Notes: generated from the letters alone by a model not told the origin. A stretch of DNA of 64,000 bases from Corynebacterium lujinxingii (GCF_014490555.1 NZ_CP061032.1:1364001-1428000), one strand, 5' to 3'; shown: positions 1 to 9,853, counted from the first letter of the stretch. Program-made: numbers and translations.

Positions 1-915
1 GCGTTCGAGGCGATTTTGGACGATCCTCGCCAACTCCTGCAGGCCCAGGAGAAGGCGGCCCGCGGCGAGGAGATCGCCGCGTTGAAAGCGGAGGGTGTGG
101 ACTACACGGAGCGCATGGCGATCATCGAGGATGTCACCTACCCGAAGCCACTCGCCGACGAACTGGACGAGGCCTTCGACACCTTCACCCAGGGCAACCC
201 GTGGGCGAAGGAATTCGAGCCGTCGCCGAAATCCGTAGTGCGGGACATGATCGAACACGCGATGACGTTTTCGGATCTCATCTCCACCTACGGCCTGGCC
301 CGTTCCGAGGGCGTCGTACTGCGCTACCTCACCGACGCGTGGCGGACACTGTCCTACTCCATCCCGGACGCCTACATGAACGAGGAGCTGGAAGACATCG
401 TTGTGTGGCTCGGCGAGATGATCCGCCAAGTGGACTCCTCGCTTATCGACGAATGGGCGCACATGACCGGCGACGACGAACCGGTCAGCCAGGACACCAT
501 CGACCGCGAGCTGGCCTTCGGCGTGCAGGACCCGACCGCACTGACCGCGAACCGGCGCGCGTTCACCATCATGGTGCGAAACTACTTCTTCCGGATTGTC
601 GAACTGTTCGCATACGAAAAGGAAGACGCGCTCGCGGAAATGTTCGACTACCTCGAACCGGATGAGCGGGTGGATTGGCCGGCTGCGATGGACGACTACT
701 TCGACGAGTACGACGACGTGGAGCTCGGACCAGATTCACGTGGTCCAGAGTTTTTCCGTCTCAGCGACACAACCGGCAGATCCTGGCAGGTCACGCAGAT
801 CATCAACGATCCGGAGGGCGACAACGCGTTCCAGATCCATGGTGTGGTCGACCTCGACGCATCGGACGAAGCGGGCGAGGTGCGCCTGTCTTCGGTTGAG
901 ATGCGGGGGCAGTAG
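1..915 (+). CDS. DEAD/DEAH-box helicase C-terminal part (DUF3516), partial
   Basis: The reading frame is open from the first base, so the N-terminus, including any helicase motor, lies before the window. The visible ~304 residues look like the DUF3516 region found at the C-terminus of actinobacterial superfamily II helicases: an acidic helical stretch (FSDLISTYGLARSEG), a long helical bundle, and a final beta-rich part with DDYFDEYDDVELGPDSRG. The role would be RNA or DNA unwinding, but the substrate cannot be told from this part. The gene stops 107 bases before the next start. Family assignment is by recognition of the tail only. Confidence 0.7.
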   Translation, partial: AFEAILDDPRQLLQAQEKAARGEEIAALKAEGVDYTERMAIIEDVTYPKPLADELDEAFDTFTQGNPWAKEFEPSPKSVVRDMIEHAMTFSDLISTYGLARSEGVVLRYLTDAWRTLSYSIPDAYMNEELEDIVVWLGEMIRQVDSSLIDEWAHMTGDDEPVSQDTIDRELAFGVQDPTALTANRRAFTIMVRNYFFRIVELFAYEKEDALAEMFDYLEPDERVDWPAAMDDYFDEYDDVELGPDSRGPEFFRLSDTTGRSWQVTQIINDPEGDNAFQIHGVVDLDASDEAGEVRLSSVEMRGQ

Positions 916-918
916 CAG

Positions 919-941
919 GGGGTCGTCGCAAAGCGAAAAGC
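919..941. repeat. Dispersed short repeat, copy 1
   Basis: GGGGTCGTCGCAAAGCGAAA and three more bases, just after the DUF3516 stop. Related to copies at 8595, 12857 and 19055. Confidence 0.5.
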
Positions 942-1022
942 TCAAAACGGTCCTGCGGGAAGCTGCTCAAGCGTACATTAACTAGCGCACGCTTCGGACC
1001 TATCGTGACAAGGAGCACAACC

Positions 1023-2270
1023 GTGACCCGCACTATTGTTGTCGGCGCCGGTATGACCGGCCTCTCCACCGCATGGCATCTGCAGGAATTCGGCCATGAC
1101 GTGGAAGTTCTCGAGCGCATCGATGTTGCGGCCGGATCGTCTTGGGGTAACGCCGGCTGGCTGGCGCCGGGCAAGACCATCCCGCTGTCAAACTCGAGCT
1201 TGTGGGCGTACGGTCCGACCGCGCTGTTCGACAAACACGCCGCGCTCGATGTGCCGGTTCGATTCGATCCGAAACTGTGGCGCTTCTGCGCGAACTTTAT
1301 GGCCCACGCCACCGGACGCGCATGGGACAAGACGATGGCGGGGCTGACGAAGGCGGACCTGGCTGCCCTCGCGGCGTTCGACGAGCTCGAAGCCGGAGGC
1401 GTCAAAGCCACCACTCATGAGGGCCCGTTCATCATCGGGTTCGAAAACGAGTCGAAAGCGTCGGGCTTTCTCAAGGAAGTTGAGGGGGCGGCGCGCCACG
1501 GCCAGGACATCCCGTTCGAGCAGATCACGCTTGACGACGCCCGCACCGATGCACCGATGCTGACCGAAGAGGTCGGGGCCACCTACCGAATGGGCGGCCA
1601 GCGGTTCATCGAGCCGGGCCCCTACTGTCAGGCGATCGCCGACTCCATCGTCGAACGTGGCGGCAAGGTCACCACCGGCGTGGAGGTTGCGGAAGTCACC
1701 TCCACCCGCAAGCCGGCAGTCAAACTGTCCACCGGCGAGTGGCTACAGGCGGACAATGTGGTGATCGCCACCGGCGCGTGGCTGCCCAACCTGGCGAAAA
1801 GCCTCGGCGTGACCACGTTGATTCAGGCCGGCCGCGGTTACTCGTTCTCCGTGGAAACCGACCAACCTGCAACTTGCCCGGTGTACTTGCCGGATCCGAA
1901 GATCGCCTGCACTCCGTACCAGGGTCGTTTCCGTATCGCGGGCACGATGGAGTTCCGCGGTCCGGACGAGCCGTTCCAGCCGGGACGTGTGGCGTCCATG
2001 ATCCACCAGACGAAGCCGTTCTTCCGCGGTATCGACTGGAACGACCGGCAGGACGAATGGGTCGGTTCCCGCCCGGTGACCCCGGACGGGCTGCCATTGG
2101 TGGGCGCGACAAAGGTGCCCAACGTCTACACCAATGGCGGCCACGGCATGTGGGGTATCATCCTTGGCCCGCTGTCCGGCAAGATGCTGGCGAAACAGAT
2201 CGAGACCGGCGAGGTCGACGAGACGATCAAGCCGTTCGATCCGCTCCGTGGCCCCTTCGGCGGCCTGTAA
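1023..2270 (+). CDS. FAD-dependent amino acid oxidoreductase (DadA-like)
   Basis: A 415-residue DAO-family flavoprotein. The N-terminal dinucleotide-binding fold is clear (TIVVGAGMTGLSTAWHL, then LERIDVAAGSSWGNAGW), and the C-terminal FAD signature is TNGGHGMWGIILGPLSGKM. I chose the GTG at 1023 over an in-frame GTG at 1005 because an AAGGAG sequence sits 8 bases before it. DadA-like enzymes deaminate D-amino acids oxidatively and pass electrons to the respiratory chain. Its place just upstream of putA, a permease and ornithine cyclodeaminase suggests a substrate of the proline/ornithine group, such as D-proline or D-ornithine. That substrate is inference. Confidence 0.8.
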   Translation: MTRTIVVGAGMTGLSTAWHLQEFGHDVEVLERIDVAAGSSWGNAGWLAPGKTIPLSNSSLWAYGPTALFDKHAALDVPVRFDPKLWRFCANFMAHATGRAWDKTMAGLTKADLAALAAFDELEAGGVKATTHEGPFIIGFENESKASGFLKEVEGAARHGQDIPFEQITLDDARTDAPMLTEEVGATYRMGGQRFIEPGPYCQAIADSIVERGGKVTTGVEVAEVTSTRKPAVKLSTGEWLQADNVVIATGAWLPNLAKSLGVTTLIQAGRGYSFSVETDQPATCPVYLPDPKIACTPYQGRFRIAGTMEFRGPDEPFQPGRVASMIHQTKPFFRGIDWNDRQDEWVGSRPVTPDGLPLVGATKVPNVYTNGGHGMWGIILGPLSGKMLAKQIETGEVDETIKPFDPLRGPFGGL

Positions 2271-2288
2271 GCCACATCACCTGACGCA

Positions 2289-2320
2289 CCCCCGCCGCAC
2301 AGTTTGTGTGACGGGGGCTA
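2289..2320 (+). terminator. Intrinsic terminator after the FAD oxidoreductase
   Basis: CCCCCG (2289-2294) pairs with CGGGGG (2312-2317), with an inner GCACA/TGTGT helix, followed by a short pyrimidine run. It begins 18 bases after the stop codon, so putA probably has its own promoter in the 150 bases beyond it. Confidence 0.6.
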
Positions 2321-2473
2321 CTTTCATGTCCGACTACCCCCGCTCGAATACCGTCGTGCGCTGGTGGTTTGCATCGTCGGAAAATTAAATAGTGGAGACT
2401 GTCACTTATCCCGCTTTTCTGACATATGTTATTCCTTGTCACATTGGTCAATCTTGAGTGATAAGGAACACAA

Positions 2474-5400
2474 ATGCCACAACTCAGCACCAACCAGATT
2501 GCGCCGTCCAATTCCGACGACCTCGACGCCGTCGTCGAGGCTGCCGTCGCTCGCGCCTACCACTGGATGGAAGCTACCGCCGAAGCAGATGCCGACGACG
2601 CCTCCACCCAGCAACTCGCGGAACTGCTTCGCGACGACAACGGCGTCCGCTTCACCATGGACTTCGTGGACCGCGTCATGCGCCCGGAGAGCAACCGAGT
2701 CGCAGCCCAGGCGCTGCGCGCCATTACCCAAGACGTTGACGCGAAGTTCCTCGGCCAAGTCAACGCCTTGCTGGTCGGCCTCGGCGCATTCGTCGGCCCA
2801 TTCCTGCCTAACGTGGTCATCCCGGCGGCACGTGCCCGCCTGCGCCAGTTGGTCGGCCACCTCGTCCTGGATGCCGAAGGCAACGCGCTCAACCGACTCC
2901 TCGACAACGCTGAAGAGCGCGGCGAGCAGCTCAACCTCAACCTCCTCGGTGAAGCAGTGCTCGGCGAGCAGGAGGCGACCGACCGCGCCGAACGCACCTT
3001 GAACCTGATCAAGAACCCCCGCGTGACCTATGTGTCGGTCAAGGCGTCGTCGATGGTCTCCCAGCTCAATCACTGGGACTACGACGAATGTGTACGCCAA
3101 GTCAAAGACCGCATTCGCCCGCTCTACCGTGCGGCCCGGGACCGCGACCCCCAGGTGTTCATCAACATGGACATGGAGGAGTACCACGATCTCCACCTCA
3201 CCATCGATGTGTTTACCCAGTTGCTCAGCGAAGACGAGTTCAAGGACTACCAGGGTGGCATCGTGCTCCAGGCGTACCTGCCGGACACGCTCGGGGCACT
3301 GGATCATTTGGCTGAATTTGCCCAGCAGCGCGTCGCCGAGGGCGGCTCAAAGATTAAGATCCGCCTGGTCAAGGGTGCGAACCTGTCAATGGAGCGCCAC
3401 CACGCCGAGGTCCGCGGCTGGGAGCAGGCTCCGTATCTGACCAAGGACGAGGTGGACGCGAACTACTACCGCCTGCTCGACTTCATCCTGCGCCCGGAGT
3501 ACGCCGGGGCACTGTCCATCGGTGTGGCGTCGCACAACCTGTTTACTTCTGCGCTCGCCTACGAGCTCGCTCAGCGCCGCGGAGTGACCGAGATGGTCGA
3601 TTCCGAGATGCTGCAGGGCATGTCCCCGGCGCAGCAGCAGATCGTGCGAGAGGTCTACGGCACACAGATCCTCTACACCCCGGTGGTCAACCGCGACGAC
3701 TTCGACGTGGCCGTGAGCTATCTTGTGCGCCGCCTCGAGGAAAACGCGGCGCCGCAGAACTTCCTCCACGCGCTGTTCGCTCCGAAGACGGCAGAGCGCG
3801 ATCCGATCAAGGAGCAGGAGGAGGTCTTCCGCTGGGCGGTGGACAACCGTTGGAACGTGCATAACGGCCCGAACCGCACTCAGGACCGCAACACCGAAAC
3901 CGAGCGCAACGTCGCGGAGGCATCCGCGGTTACCGGCCGCTTCTTCAACGAGCCGGACACAGACCCCGCGCTCGAAGCTAACCGCGTCTGGGCTACAGAG
4001 CACCTGAGCAACCCGCCGGCGATCGACACCGGCGAGGAGATCACCGACCCTGCCGCGATCGCAGACAACATCGCCAGCGCCCTTGAAGCCCAGAAAGCGT
4101 GGGGCGCACGCTCCGCCGAGGAACGCGCAAAAGTACTCGAGGCGATTGGCGACGAAATCGCGCGTCGTCGCGGTGATTTCGTCGCCGTCGCAGCCCACGA
4201 AGCCGGCAAGACCGTCGACCAGTCCGACCCGGAGATCTCCGAGGCGATCGACTTCTGCGACTACTACGCCGATAGCGCCCGCCACTTGGACGAGATCGCC
4301 GCGGACTTCGAACCGAACAAGCTCACCGTGGTCGTGCCACCGTGGAACTTCCCCGTCGCGATCCCGACTGGCGGTGTCATGGCCGCGCTCGCCGCGGGCT
4401 CCGCTGTCATTCTCAAGCCGGCTCCGCAGGTCACCCAGTGCGCGAAACTCATCGCCGACTGCATTCAGGCAGTCTTTCAGGACAAAGGCATCGACCCCAA
4501 CACCGTGCAGTACGTCCGTGCAGATGAGGGCGCGGCGGGCAAGGCATTGCTTACCGACGACGCCGTCGACGCCATCATCCTCACCGGAGCATCCGATACC
4601 GCACAGCTGTTCAAGTCGTGGGATCCGAAGCTCAACGTCATGGCGGAAACTTCCGGCAAGAACGCCATCATCATCACCCCGTCCGCCGACCCGGACCTGG
4701 CGATCGCCGACCTGTATCAATCAGCGTTCGGCCACTCCGGTCAGAAGTGCTCCGCGGCCTCGCTGGTGATCCTGGTCGGTTCCGCAGGAGAGTCCGAGCG
4801 TTTGCGCGGCCAGCTTCTCGACGCCGCCTCCACCCTGGTTGTTGGCCCCGGCACCGACCTATCGACCACCATGAACGGCCTCATCGAGGCCCCGGGCGAG
4901 AAGTTGGAGCGAGGACTGACCCAGCTGGAAGACGGCGAGGAGTGGTTGCTCAAGCCGAAGAAGCTCGACGACGAGGGGAAGTTCTGGTCCCCAGGCATCC
5001 GCGACAACGTTAAGCCGGGCTCCTGGTACCACCAGAACGAGTGCTTCGGCCCGGTGCTCGGCATCATGCACGCCAAGGACCTCAACGAGGCGATCGAGTG
5101 GCAAAACTCGACCGGCTACGGCCTGACCGCCGGCATTCACACGCTCGACGGCAACGAGATCAACACCTGGCTCGACCGCGTCGAAGCCGGAAACGTCTAC
5201 GTCAACCGTGGCATTACCGGCGCGATTGTCCAGCGCCAACCCTTCGGCGGCTGGAAGAAGTCGTCGGTCGGCCCCGGCGCGAAGGCGGGCGGACCGAACT
5301 ACGTCGCGCAGATGGGCACGTGGCACGACCGCGATGAGCTGCCGGCCTCGCCGGGTGTGAGCATCTCCGCTGATGTGCAAGAACTTCTCGAAGAGTTCCG

Positions 5401-5905
5401 CCCGCACCTCAATGCCAAGGACTACGGCTGGCTCTCCCGCGCGGCCGAGTACGACCAGCGCGCGTGGGACCGCGAGTTCGGCCGCGGCCACGACCACTCG
5501 GGGCTGCGCTCTGAGGCGAACATCTTCCGCTACCGGAACACGCTCGAGCCGGTCGTGGTCTACGTCGGCGAGGGATACCAGCTGCGCGATGTCTACCGCC
5601 AGGCGCTCGCAGCAGCGATCACTGGCAGTGAGGTGCGGGTAGTGGCTCCGGAGGCAATCGCTGCGGAGCTCAAGGCAGCCGGCATCGCTGTCGACGCCAC
5701 CCGTATCGAGGGCACCCCGTCGTGGGTGCGTGCACTCGGTGCCGCACCTGACGAGCTCTACGGCGACATCACGACAGCGGTCTTCGACGGCCCCGCGTTG
5801 CTCGACGGGCGCCGCGAGCTCCTGCCGTACCTGCATGAGCAGGCGATCTCCGCAACGCTGCACCGGTTCGGTGTCATCCACGACCCGGCCGGCATCCGGA
5901 AGTAA
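2474..5905 (+). CDS. putA: Bifunctional proline dehydrogenase / P5C dehydrogenase PutA
   Basis: A 1143-residue PutA that oxidises proline to glutamate in two steps, with FAD and then NAD. The N-terminal half is the proline dehydrogenase barrel (VSVKASSMVSQL, DMEEYHDLHLTIDVF, RLVKGANLSMERHHAE). The second half is an aldehyde dehydrogenase with PWNFPVAIPTGG, ETSGKNAIII and the catalytic cysteine in SGQKCSA (C759). A C-terminal extension of about 150 residues follows PFGGWKKSSVG. There is no N-terminal DNA-binding domain, so it is not a self-repressing PutA. The 200-base upstream gap contains CTTATC (2405) and GATAAG (2460) as inverted half-sites, which may mark regulation. The permease follows after 33 bases. 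Confidence 0.95.
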   Translation: MPQLSTNQIAPSNSDDLDAVVEAAVARAYHWMEATAEADADDASTQQLAELLRDDNGVRFTMDFVDRVMRPESNRVAAQALRAITQDVDAKFLGQVNALLVGLGAFVGPFLPNVVIPAARARLRQLVGHLVLDAEGNALNRLLDNAEERGEQLNLNLLGEAVLGEQEATDRAERTLNLIKNPRVTYVSVKASSMVSQLNHWDYDECVRQVKDRIRPLYRAARDRDPQVFINMDMEEYHDLHLTIDVFTQLLSEDEFKDYQGGIVLQAYLPDTLGALDHLAEFAQQRVAEGGSKIKIRLVKGANLSMERHHAEVRGWEQAPYLTKDEVDANYYRLLDFILRPEYAGALSIGVASHNLFTSALAYELAQRRGVTEMVDSEMLQGMSPAQQQIVREVYGTQILYTPVVNRDDFDVAVSYLVRRLEENAAPQNFLHALFAPKTAERDPIKEQEEVFRWAVDNRWNVHNGPNRTQDRNTETERNVAEASAVTGRFFNEPDTDPALEANRVWATEHLSNPPAIDTGEEITDPAAIADNIASALEAQKAWGARSAEERAKVLEAIGDEIARRRGDFVAVAAHEAGKTVDQSDPEISEAIDFCDYYADSARHLDEIAADFEPNKLTVVVPPWNFPVAIPTGGVMAALAAGSAVILKPAPQVTQCAKLIADCIQAVFQDKGIDPNTVQYVRADEGAAGKALLTDDAVDAIILTGASDTAQLFKSWDPKLNVMAETSGKNAIIITPSADPDLAIADLYQSAFGHSGQKCSAASLVILVGSAGESERLRGQLLDAASTLVVGPGTDLSTTMNGLIEAPGEKLERGLTQLEDGEEWLLKPKKLDDEGKFWSPGIRDNVKPGSWYHQNECFGPVLGIMHAKDLNEAIEWQNSTGYGLTAGIHTLDGNEINTWLDRVEAGNVYVNRGITGAIVQRQPFGGWKKSSVGPGAKAGGPNYVAQMGTWHDRDELPASPGVSISADVQELLEEFRPHLNAKDYGWLSRAAEYDQRAWDREFGRGHDHSGLRSEANIFRYRNTLEPVVVYVGEGYQLRDVYRQALAAAITGSEVRVVAPEAIAAELKAAGIAVDATRIEGTPSWVRALGAAPDELYGDITTAVFDGPALLDGRRELLPYLHEQAISATLHRFGVIHDPAGIRK

Positions 5906-5938
5906 CCCCAGTCCACCTCAAACACCAGGGAGCACCTG

Positions 5939-7456
5939 ATGACCATCTCCCCTCCACCCCAATCAGACGCCCCGTCCCGGCCGAAAGCCGGCGTGATCCC
6001 GAACGAGGATGACGGCCTGCAAAAGGGGCTGTCCACACGCCAGATCAACATGATCGCCATCGGGTCGGCGATCGGTACCGGCTTGTTCCTCGGCGCGGGT
6101 TCACGCCTCGAGGCCGCCGGTCCGTCCTTGGCCCTGATGTACCTGCTGTGCGGGTTCATCGGTTATCTCATTCTGCGCAGCCTCGGCGAGCTCATCGTCC
6201 ACCGTCCGACGTCTGGCTCGTTTGTGTCGTACACCCGTGAGTTCTACGGCGAGAAGGCGGCTTACGTCTCCGGCTGGCTGTACTGGTTCAACTGGGCGGC
6301 CACGGCAGTGGCTGACGCGACCGCGCTGGCGATTTACATCCGCTGGTTCGGCCAGTACTACGGCTGGATCAACGATGTGCCGCAGTGGATCTACGCGCTC
6401 ACTGTCATTGCGTTGGTTACAGCAATGAACTTGATTTCGGTGAAGTTCTTCGGCGAGATGGAGTTCTGGTTCTCCTTGATCAAGGTGACATTCTTGCTCA
6501 CCTTCCTTGCTGTCGGCATCTTCATGGTCGTTTTCGGCAACCCGAGCGGCGAGCTCACCGGCTTGTCGTTGATTTCCGATAACGGCGGCTGGTTCCCGAG
6601 CGGAGTGCTGCCGGCCCTGATCGTCATCCAGGGTGTCGTCTTCGCTTACGCCGGCATCGAGTTGCTCGGCACCACCTCGGGTGAGGCGAAAAACCCGCGC
6701 AAGGACATTCCGCGTGCGATTAACGCGGTGGTTTTCCGCTTGCTCGTGTTCTACTTCGGCTCCGTGCTGCTGCTGTGCCTGCTGCTGCCGTACACCGAGT
6801 ACTCGGGCGACGAGTCGCCGTTTGTGACGTTCTTCGACTCCATCGGCGTCCCGTACGCTGGTGCGATCACGCAGCTGGTGGTCATCACCGCCGCGCTGTC
6901 GTCGTTGAATGCGGGCCTGTACTCCACCGGCCGCATCATGTACTCGCTGTCCAAGGCGGGCTCTGCCCCGCAGTGGGCCGGCCAGGTGACCAAGGGCGGC
7001 GTGCCGTACGGAGGCATCCTGCTGACCACTGGTGTGGCCCTGTTCGGCGTGGTGCTCAACTACTTCGTCCCAGAAGCCGCGTTCGAGGTCGTGCTGAACA
7101 TTGCCGCTCTGGGCACCATGGCGTCGTGGGCCGCGATCTCTCTGTCGCACATGCGCTTTGTCCGTCTGGCAAGGGAAGGCAGGTACAGCCGCCCCGACTA
7201 CCGGGCACCGTTCTCGCCGTTCACCGATATCGTCTCGCTGCTCTTCCTGGGCCTTGTCATCGTACTCATGGCGTTCGACTACCCGATCGGCACGTGGACG
7301 CTGGTGGTGTCGCTGCTGATGTGGCCGGCGCTGGCGTTCGGCTGGTACAAGGTACGCGACCGCGTGGAGTTCATCTCCCGCTCGCACGTGAATTACGAAA
7401 AGACCACCGGCGAGCACGTGGACCTCGACCCGCCAATCGCCAAACCCAATTCCTAG
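5939..7456 (+). CDS. Amino acid permease, AAP (APC) family, probable proline transporter
   Basis: A 505-residue transporter with about 12 hydrophobic segments. The N-terminal motif MIAIGSAIGTGLFLGAG and the LGELIVHRPTSGSFVSY loop are typical of the AAP family (ProY, AroP, GabP). GGGAG-type spacing before the ATG gives a reasonable start. It lies between putA and ocd and is probably co-transcribed with putA, so proline is the likeliest substrate. The exact substrate cannot be read from the sequence. Confidence 0.85.
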   Translation: MTISPPPQSDAPSRPKAGVIPNEDDGLQKGLSTRQINMIAIGSAIGTGLFLGAGSRLEAAGPSLALMYLLCGFIGYLILRSLGELIVHRPTSGSFVSYTREFYGEKAAYVSGWLYWFNWAATAVADATALAIYIRWFGQYYGWINDVPQWIYALTVIALVTAMNLISVKFFGEMEFWFSLIKVTFLLTFLAVGIFMVVFGNPSGELTGLSLISDNGGWFPSGVLPALIVIQGVVFAYAGIELLGTTSGEAKNPRKDIPRAINAVVFRLLVFYFGSVLLLCLLLPYTEYSGDESPFVTFFDSIGVPYAGAITQLVVITAALSSLNAGLYSTGRIMYSLSKAGSAPQWAGQVTKGGVPYGGILLTTGVALFGVVLNYFVPEAAFEVVLNIAALGTMASWAAISLSHMRFVRLAREGRYSRPDYRAPFSPFTDIVSLLFLGLVIVLMAFDYPIGTWTLVVSLLMWPALAFGWYKVRDRVEFISRSHVNYEKTTGEHVDLDPPIAKPNS

Positions 7457-7495
7457 AACTCACACCCCAACCTCTGTGAAAGGACACAAACCGCA

Positions 7496-8524
7496 ATGAC
7501 TCAACTCGTCGACGTGACCAACATGTGCCGCTGGATCGACCACCACGGTGTGGAAAAGCTCATCGCTGGCATCCTCGGCTACATCGAGGAGGACTTCGCC
7601 CGCTGGGAGGAATTTGACAAGATTCCTCGCGTGGCCAGCCACACCCCGATCGGCGTCATCGAACTGATGCCCACATCGGACTCCGTCGAGTACGGCTTCA
7701 AATACGTCAACGGCCACCCGTCCAACCCGGCGCGCGGCTACCAGACAGTCACTGCGTTCGGCTTCCTTGCGGACGTGGATAACGGCTACCCCACCTTCGA
7801 GGCGGAGATGACGCTGCTCACCGCCCTGCGTACTGCTGCTACCTCCGCGATGGCCGCGAAATACCTCGCCCGCAAGGATTCCGAGGTCATGGCCATGATC
7901 GGTTCTGGATCCCAGTCCGAATTCCAGGCGCTGGGCTTCCGTGCCGCACTCGGCATTGAGAAGGTGCGCATCTTCGACATCGACCCGGACGCGATGGAGA
8001 AATTCCGCCGCAACATCGAGCCGCTCGGCATCGAGGTCTATGTTGCCGATAGCGTCGAGGACGCGCTTGAAGGCGCAGACATCATCACCACCTGCACCGC
8101 CGACAAGGCCCAGAACACCATTTTGGATTACGACCTGGTCCGCCCGGGCGTGCACATCAACGGCGTCGGCGGCGACTGCCCCGGCAAAACTGAGCTCGAT
8201 GCGCGCATCCTCGACGATGCCACCGTCTTCGTCGAGTTCCCTCCGCAGACCCGCATCGAGGGAGAGATCCAGAACAAGGACGACGATTTCGAGGTCGTCG
8301 AACTGTGGAAGGTCATCGCGGGCAAGGAACAGGGCCGCTCCAGCGACGAGGAAATCACTCTGTTCGACTCCGTCGGTTTCGCCATCGAGGATTTCTCCGC
8401 GCTGCGCTACCTACGCGACTCGACCGCCGGCACGGAATTCCAGACCTACATCGAGCTGGTCGCCGATCCGGATGATCCGAAGGACCTGTTCTCCCTGACC
8501 ACCAAGGTGCCGAGCCCGCTGTAA
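7496..8524 (+). CDS. ocd: Ornithine cyclodeaminase
   Basis: A 342-residue member of the ornithine cyclodeaminase/mu-crystallin family, which converts L-ornithine to L-proline and ammonia using bound NAD. The nucleotide-binding segment is AMIGSGSQSEFQALGF, followed by IFDIDPDAMEKF. The start has an AAAGGA sequence upstream. Downstream of putA and a permease it completes an ornithine to proline to glutamate route. It ends at a strong terminator shared with convergent ahpD. Confidence 0.88.
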   Translation: MTQLVDVTNMCRWIDHHGVEKLIAGILGYIEEDFARWEEFDKIPRVASHTPIGVIELMPTSDSVEYGFKYVNGHPSNPARGYQTVTAFGFLADVDNGYPTFEAEMTLLTALRTAATSAMAAKYLARKDSEVMAMIGSGSQSEFQALGFRAALGIEKVRIFDIDPDAMEKFRRNIEPLGIEVYVADSVEDALEGADIITTCTADKAQNTILDYDLVRPGVHINGVGGDCPGKTELDARILDDATVFVEFPPQTRIEGEIQNKDDDFEVVELWKVIAGKEQGRSSDEEITLFDSVGFAIEDFSALRYLRDSTAGTEFQTYIELVADPDDPKDLFSLTTKVPSPL

Positions 8525-8547
8525 ACGCAGCTCGCTTGACGACGAAA

Positions 8548-8589
8548 CGCCGCCGGCCCCGAACCGTGTAAGGATCGGGGCCGGCGGCG
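8548..8589. terminator. Bidirectional terminator between ocd and ahpD
   Basis: A perfect 15-bp stem: CGCCGCCGGCCCCGA (8548-8562) pairs with 8575-8589 around a 12-base loop. It has a T-rich 3' side on the plus strand and AAA at its left edge, which reads TTT on the minus strand. It sits between two convergent genes. Confidence 0.85.
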
Positions 8590-8594
8590 TGTGT

Positions 8595-8611
8595 TCGTCG
8601 CTAAGCAAAAA
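8595..8611. repeat. Dispersed short repeat, copy 2
   Basis: TCGTCGCTAAGCAAAAA next to the ocd/ahpD terminator; 17 bases identical to the copy in hrpA. Confidence 0.5.
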
Positions 8612-8615
8612 TGCG

Positions 8616-9140
8616 TTAGCGGGCGTCCTCGATTGCGATGGCCTGAGCCACAGCCTGGACGACGCCGGCAACCTTGACGGCCTCCCAGACCTGCTCCTTG
8701 GTCACGCCCTCTTCACGGACGGTGTTCGCGTGGGCCACAGCGCAGTGCTCGCAACCGTTGATGGTGGACACTGCGAGCGACCACAGCTCGAAGTCGGCCT
8801 TTTCCACACCCGGCTTGGAGATAATGTTCATGCGAAGACCGAACTTCACATTCGCGTAGTCATCACCCAGCCAGTTCTTGGCGCGGTAAGCGACGTTGTT
8901 CATCGCCATGACGGTGGCGGCGCCGTAGGCTGCCTCCACTGCCTCGTCGGAGAGGTGCTCCTTGGCTTCCTCCGCGATCTCGGCGATGACCTTCTCGTTG
9001 CGGGTAGCCGCCGCGGAAGCGAGGAGGGTGCCCCAAAGCTGCTGCTCGCTGAGCTCCGTGGAGCGGGTCAGCGTGCCGAGGTTGAGCTTCTGGTCCTTCG
9101 CGTACTCGGGAAGCGCCCCGCGCAGGTTCTCAATGGACAT
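8616..9140 (-). CDS. ahpD: Alkyl hydroperoxide reductase AhpD
   Basis: A 174-residue AhpD, the thioredoxin-like disulfide reductase that, with lipoyl dihydrolipoamide partners, reduces AhpC in actinobacteria. The catalytic CxxC is in INGCEHCAVAHAN (C130, C133). It starts 29 bases after ahpC with an AAGGAG ribosome site, so the two form an operon. The pair faces oxyR divergently, which fits peroxide control. Confidence 0.95.
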   Translation of the reverse strand: MSIENLRGALPEYAKDQKLNLGTLTRSTELSEQQLWGTLLASAAATRNEKVIAEIAEEAKEHLSDEAVEAAYGAATVMAMNNVAYRAKNWLGDDYANVKFGLRMNIISKPGVEKADFELWSLAVSTINGCEHCAVAHANTVREEGVTKEQVWEAVKVAGVVQAVAQAIAIEDAR

Positions 9141-9169
9141 CTCGTGCTCCTTCTAACGAAAAAGGGTGT

Positions 9170-9766
9170 TTACTTCAGGGACTCCTGGACCACAGCCATC
9201 TTGTCGATGTTCTTGGTCGGGTCGTTCTTCTGCCAGTCGCAAGCGCAAACTTCCTCGGACTGCAGTGCGTCGAGGACACGCAGGACCTCGTCGACGTTGC
9301 GGCCGACAGCGTCTGGGGTGACGGAGACGAACTGGATGATACCGTCCGGGTCGATGATGAAGGTGGCGCGGTCTGCGACGCCGTCAGCGTTTTCGACACC
9401 GAGAGCGCGGATCAGGTCGTGGCGCACATCGGCGAACATCGGGAACGGGACGTCGAGGAGGTCCTCGTGGGTCGCGCGCCAGTTGAAGTGGGAGTACTCG
9501 TTATCGGTCGAGCCGCCCAGCACCTGGGTGTCGCGGTCCTCGAACTCCTCGTTGAGCTTGCCGAATGCGGCGATCTCCGTCGGGCACACGAAGGTGAAGT
9601 CCTTCGGGTAGAAGAAGACGATCTTCCACTTGCCCTCGTACTTATCCAGCGAGACGTTCTCGAAGTAGTCGTCCGGGGAAGCGGCGTTGGCTTCCTTCAG
9701 GTTGCCGCCCTTCAGGGCGATGAGGTCGAACTCCGGGAAACGCTCCCCAACAGTCATGATCGGCAT
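9170..9766 (-). CDS. ahpC: Alkyl hydroperoxide reductase AhpC (2-Cys peroxiredoxin)
   Basis: A 198-residue typical 2-Cys peroxiredoxin that reduces H2O2, organic peroxides and peroxynitrite. The peroxidatic cysteine is C61 in FYPKDFTFVCPTEI. The resolving cysteine lies near the C-terminus in SEEVCACDW. I start at the ATG at 9766 because GGAGGA lies 5 bases before it; the frame is open 20 codons further upstream without a ribosome site. It is divergent from oxyR with a 115-base gap holding a palindromic operator. Confidence 0.95.
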   Translation of the reverse strand: MPIMTVGERFPEFDLIALKGGNLKEANAASPDDYFENVSLDKYEGKWKIVFFYPKDFTFVCPTEIAAFGKLNEEFEDRDTQVLGGSTDNEYSHFNWRATHEDLLDVPFPMFADVRHDLIRALGVENADGVADRATFIIDPDGIIQFVSVTPDAVGRNVDEVLRVLDALQSEEVCACDWQKNDPTKNIDKMAVVQESLK

Positions 9767-9853
9767 AGTTATCCTCCAAAGAAACTGGTCAAACGGGTTT
9801 TCGTCGGACGGCAACCAGTATGGCACACAATCGAGGGGGTTTCAACGTAAAAA

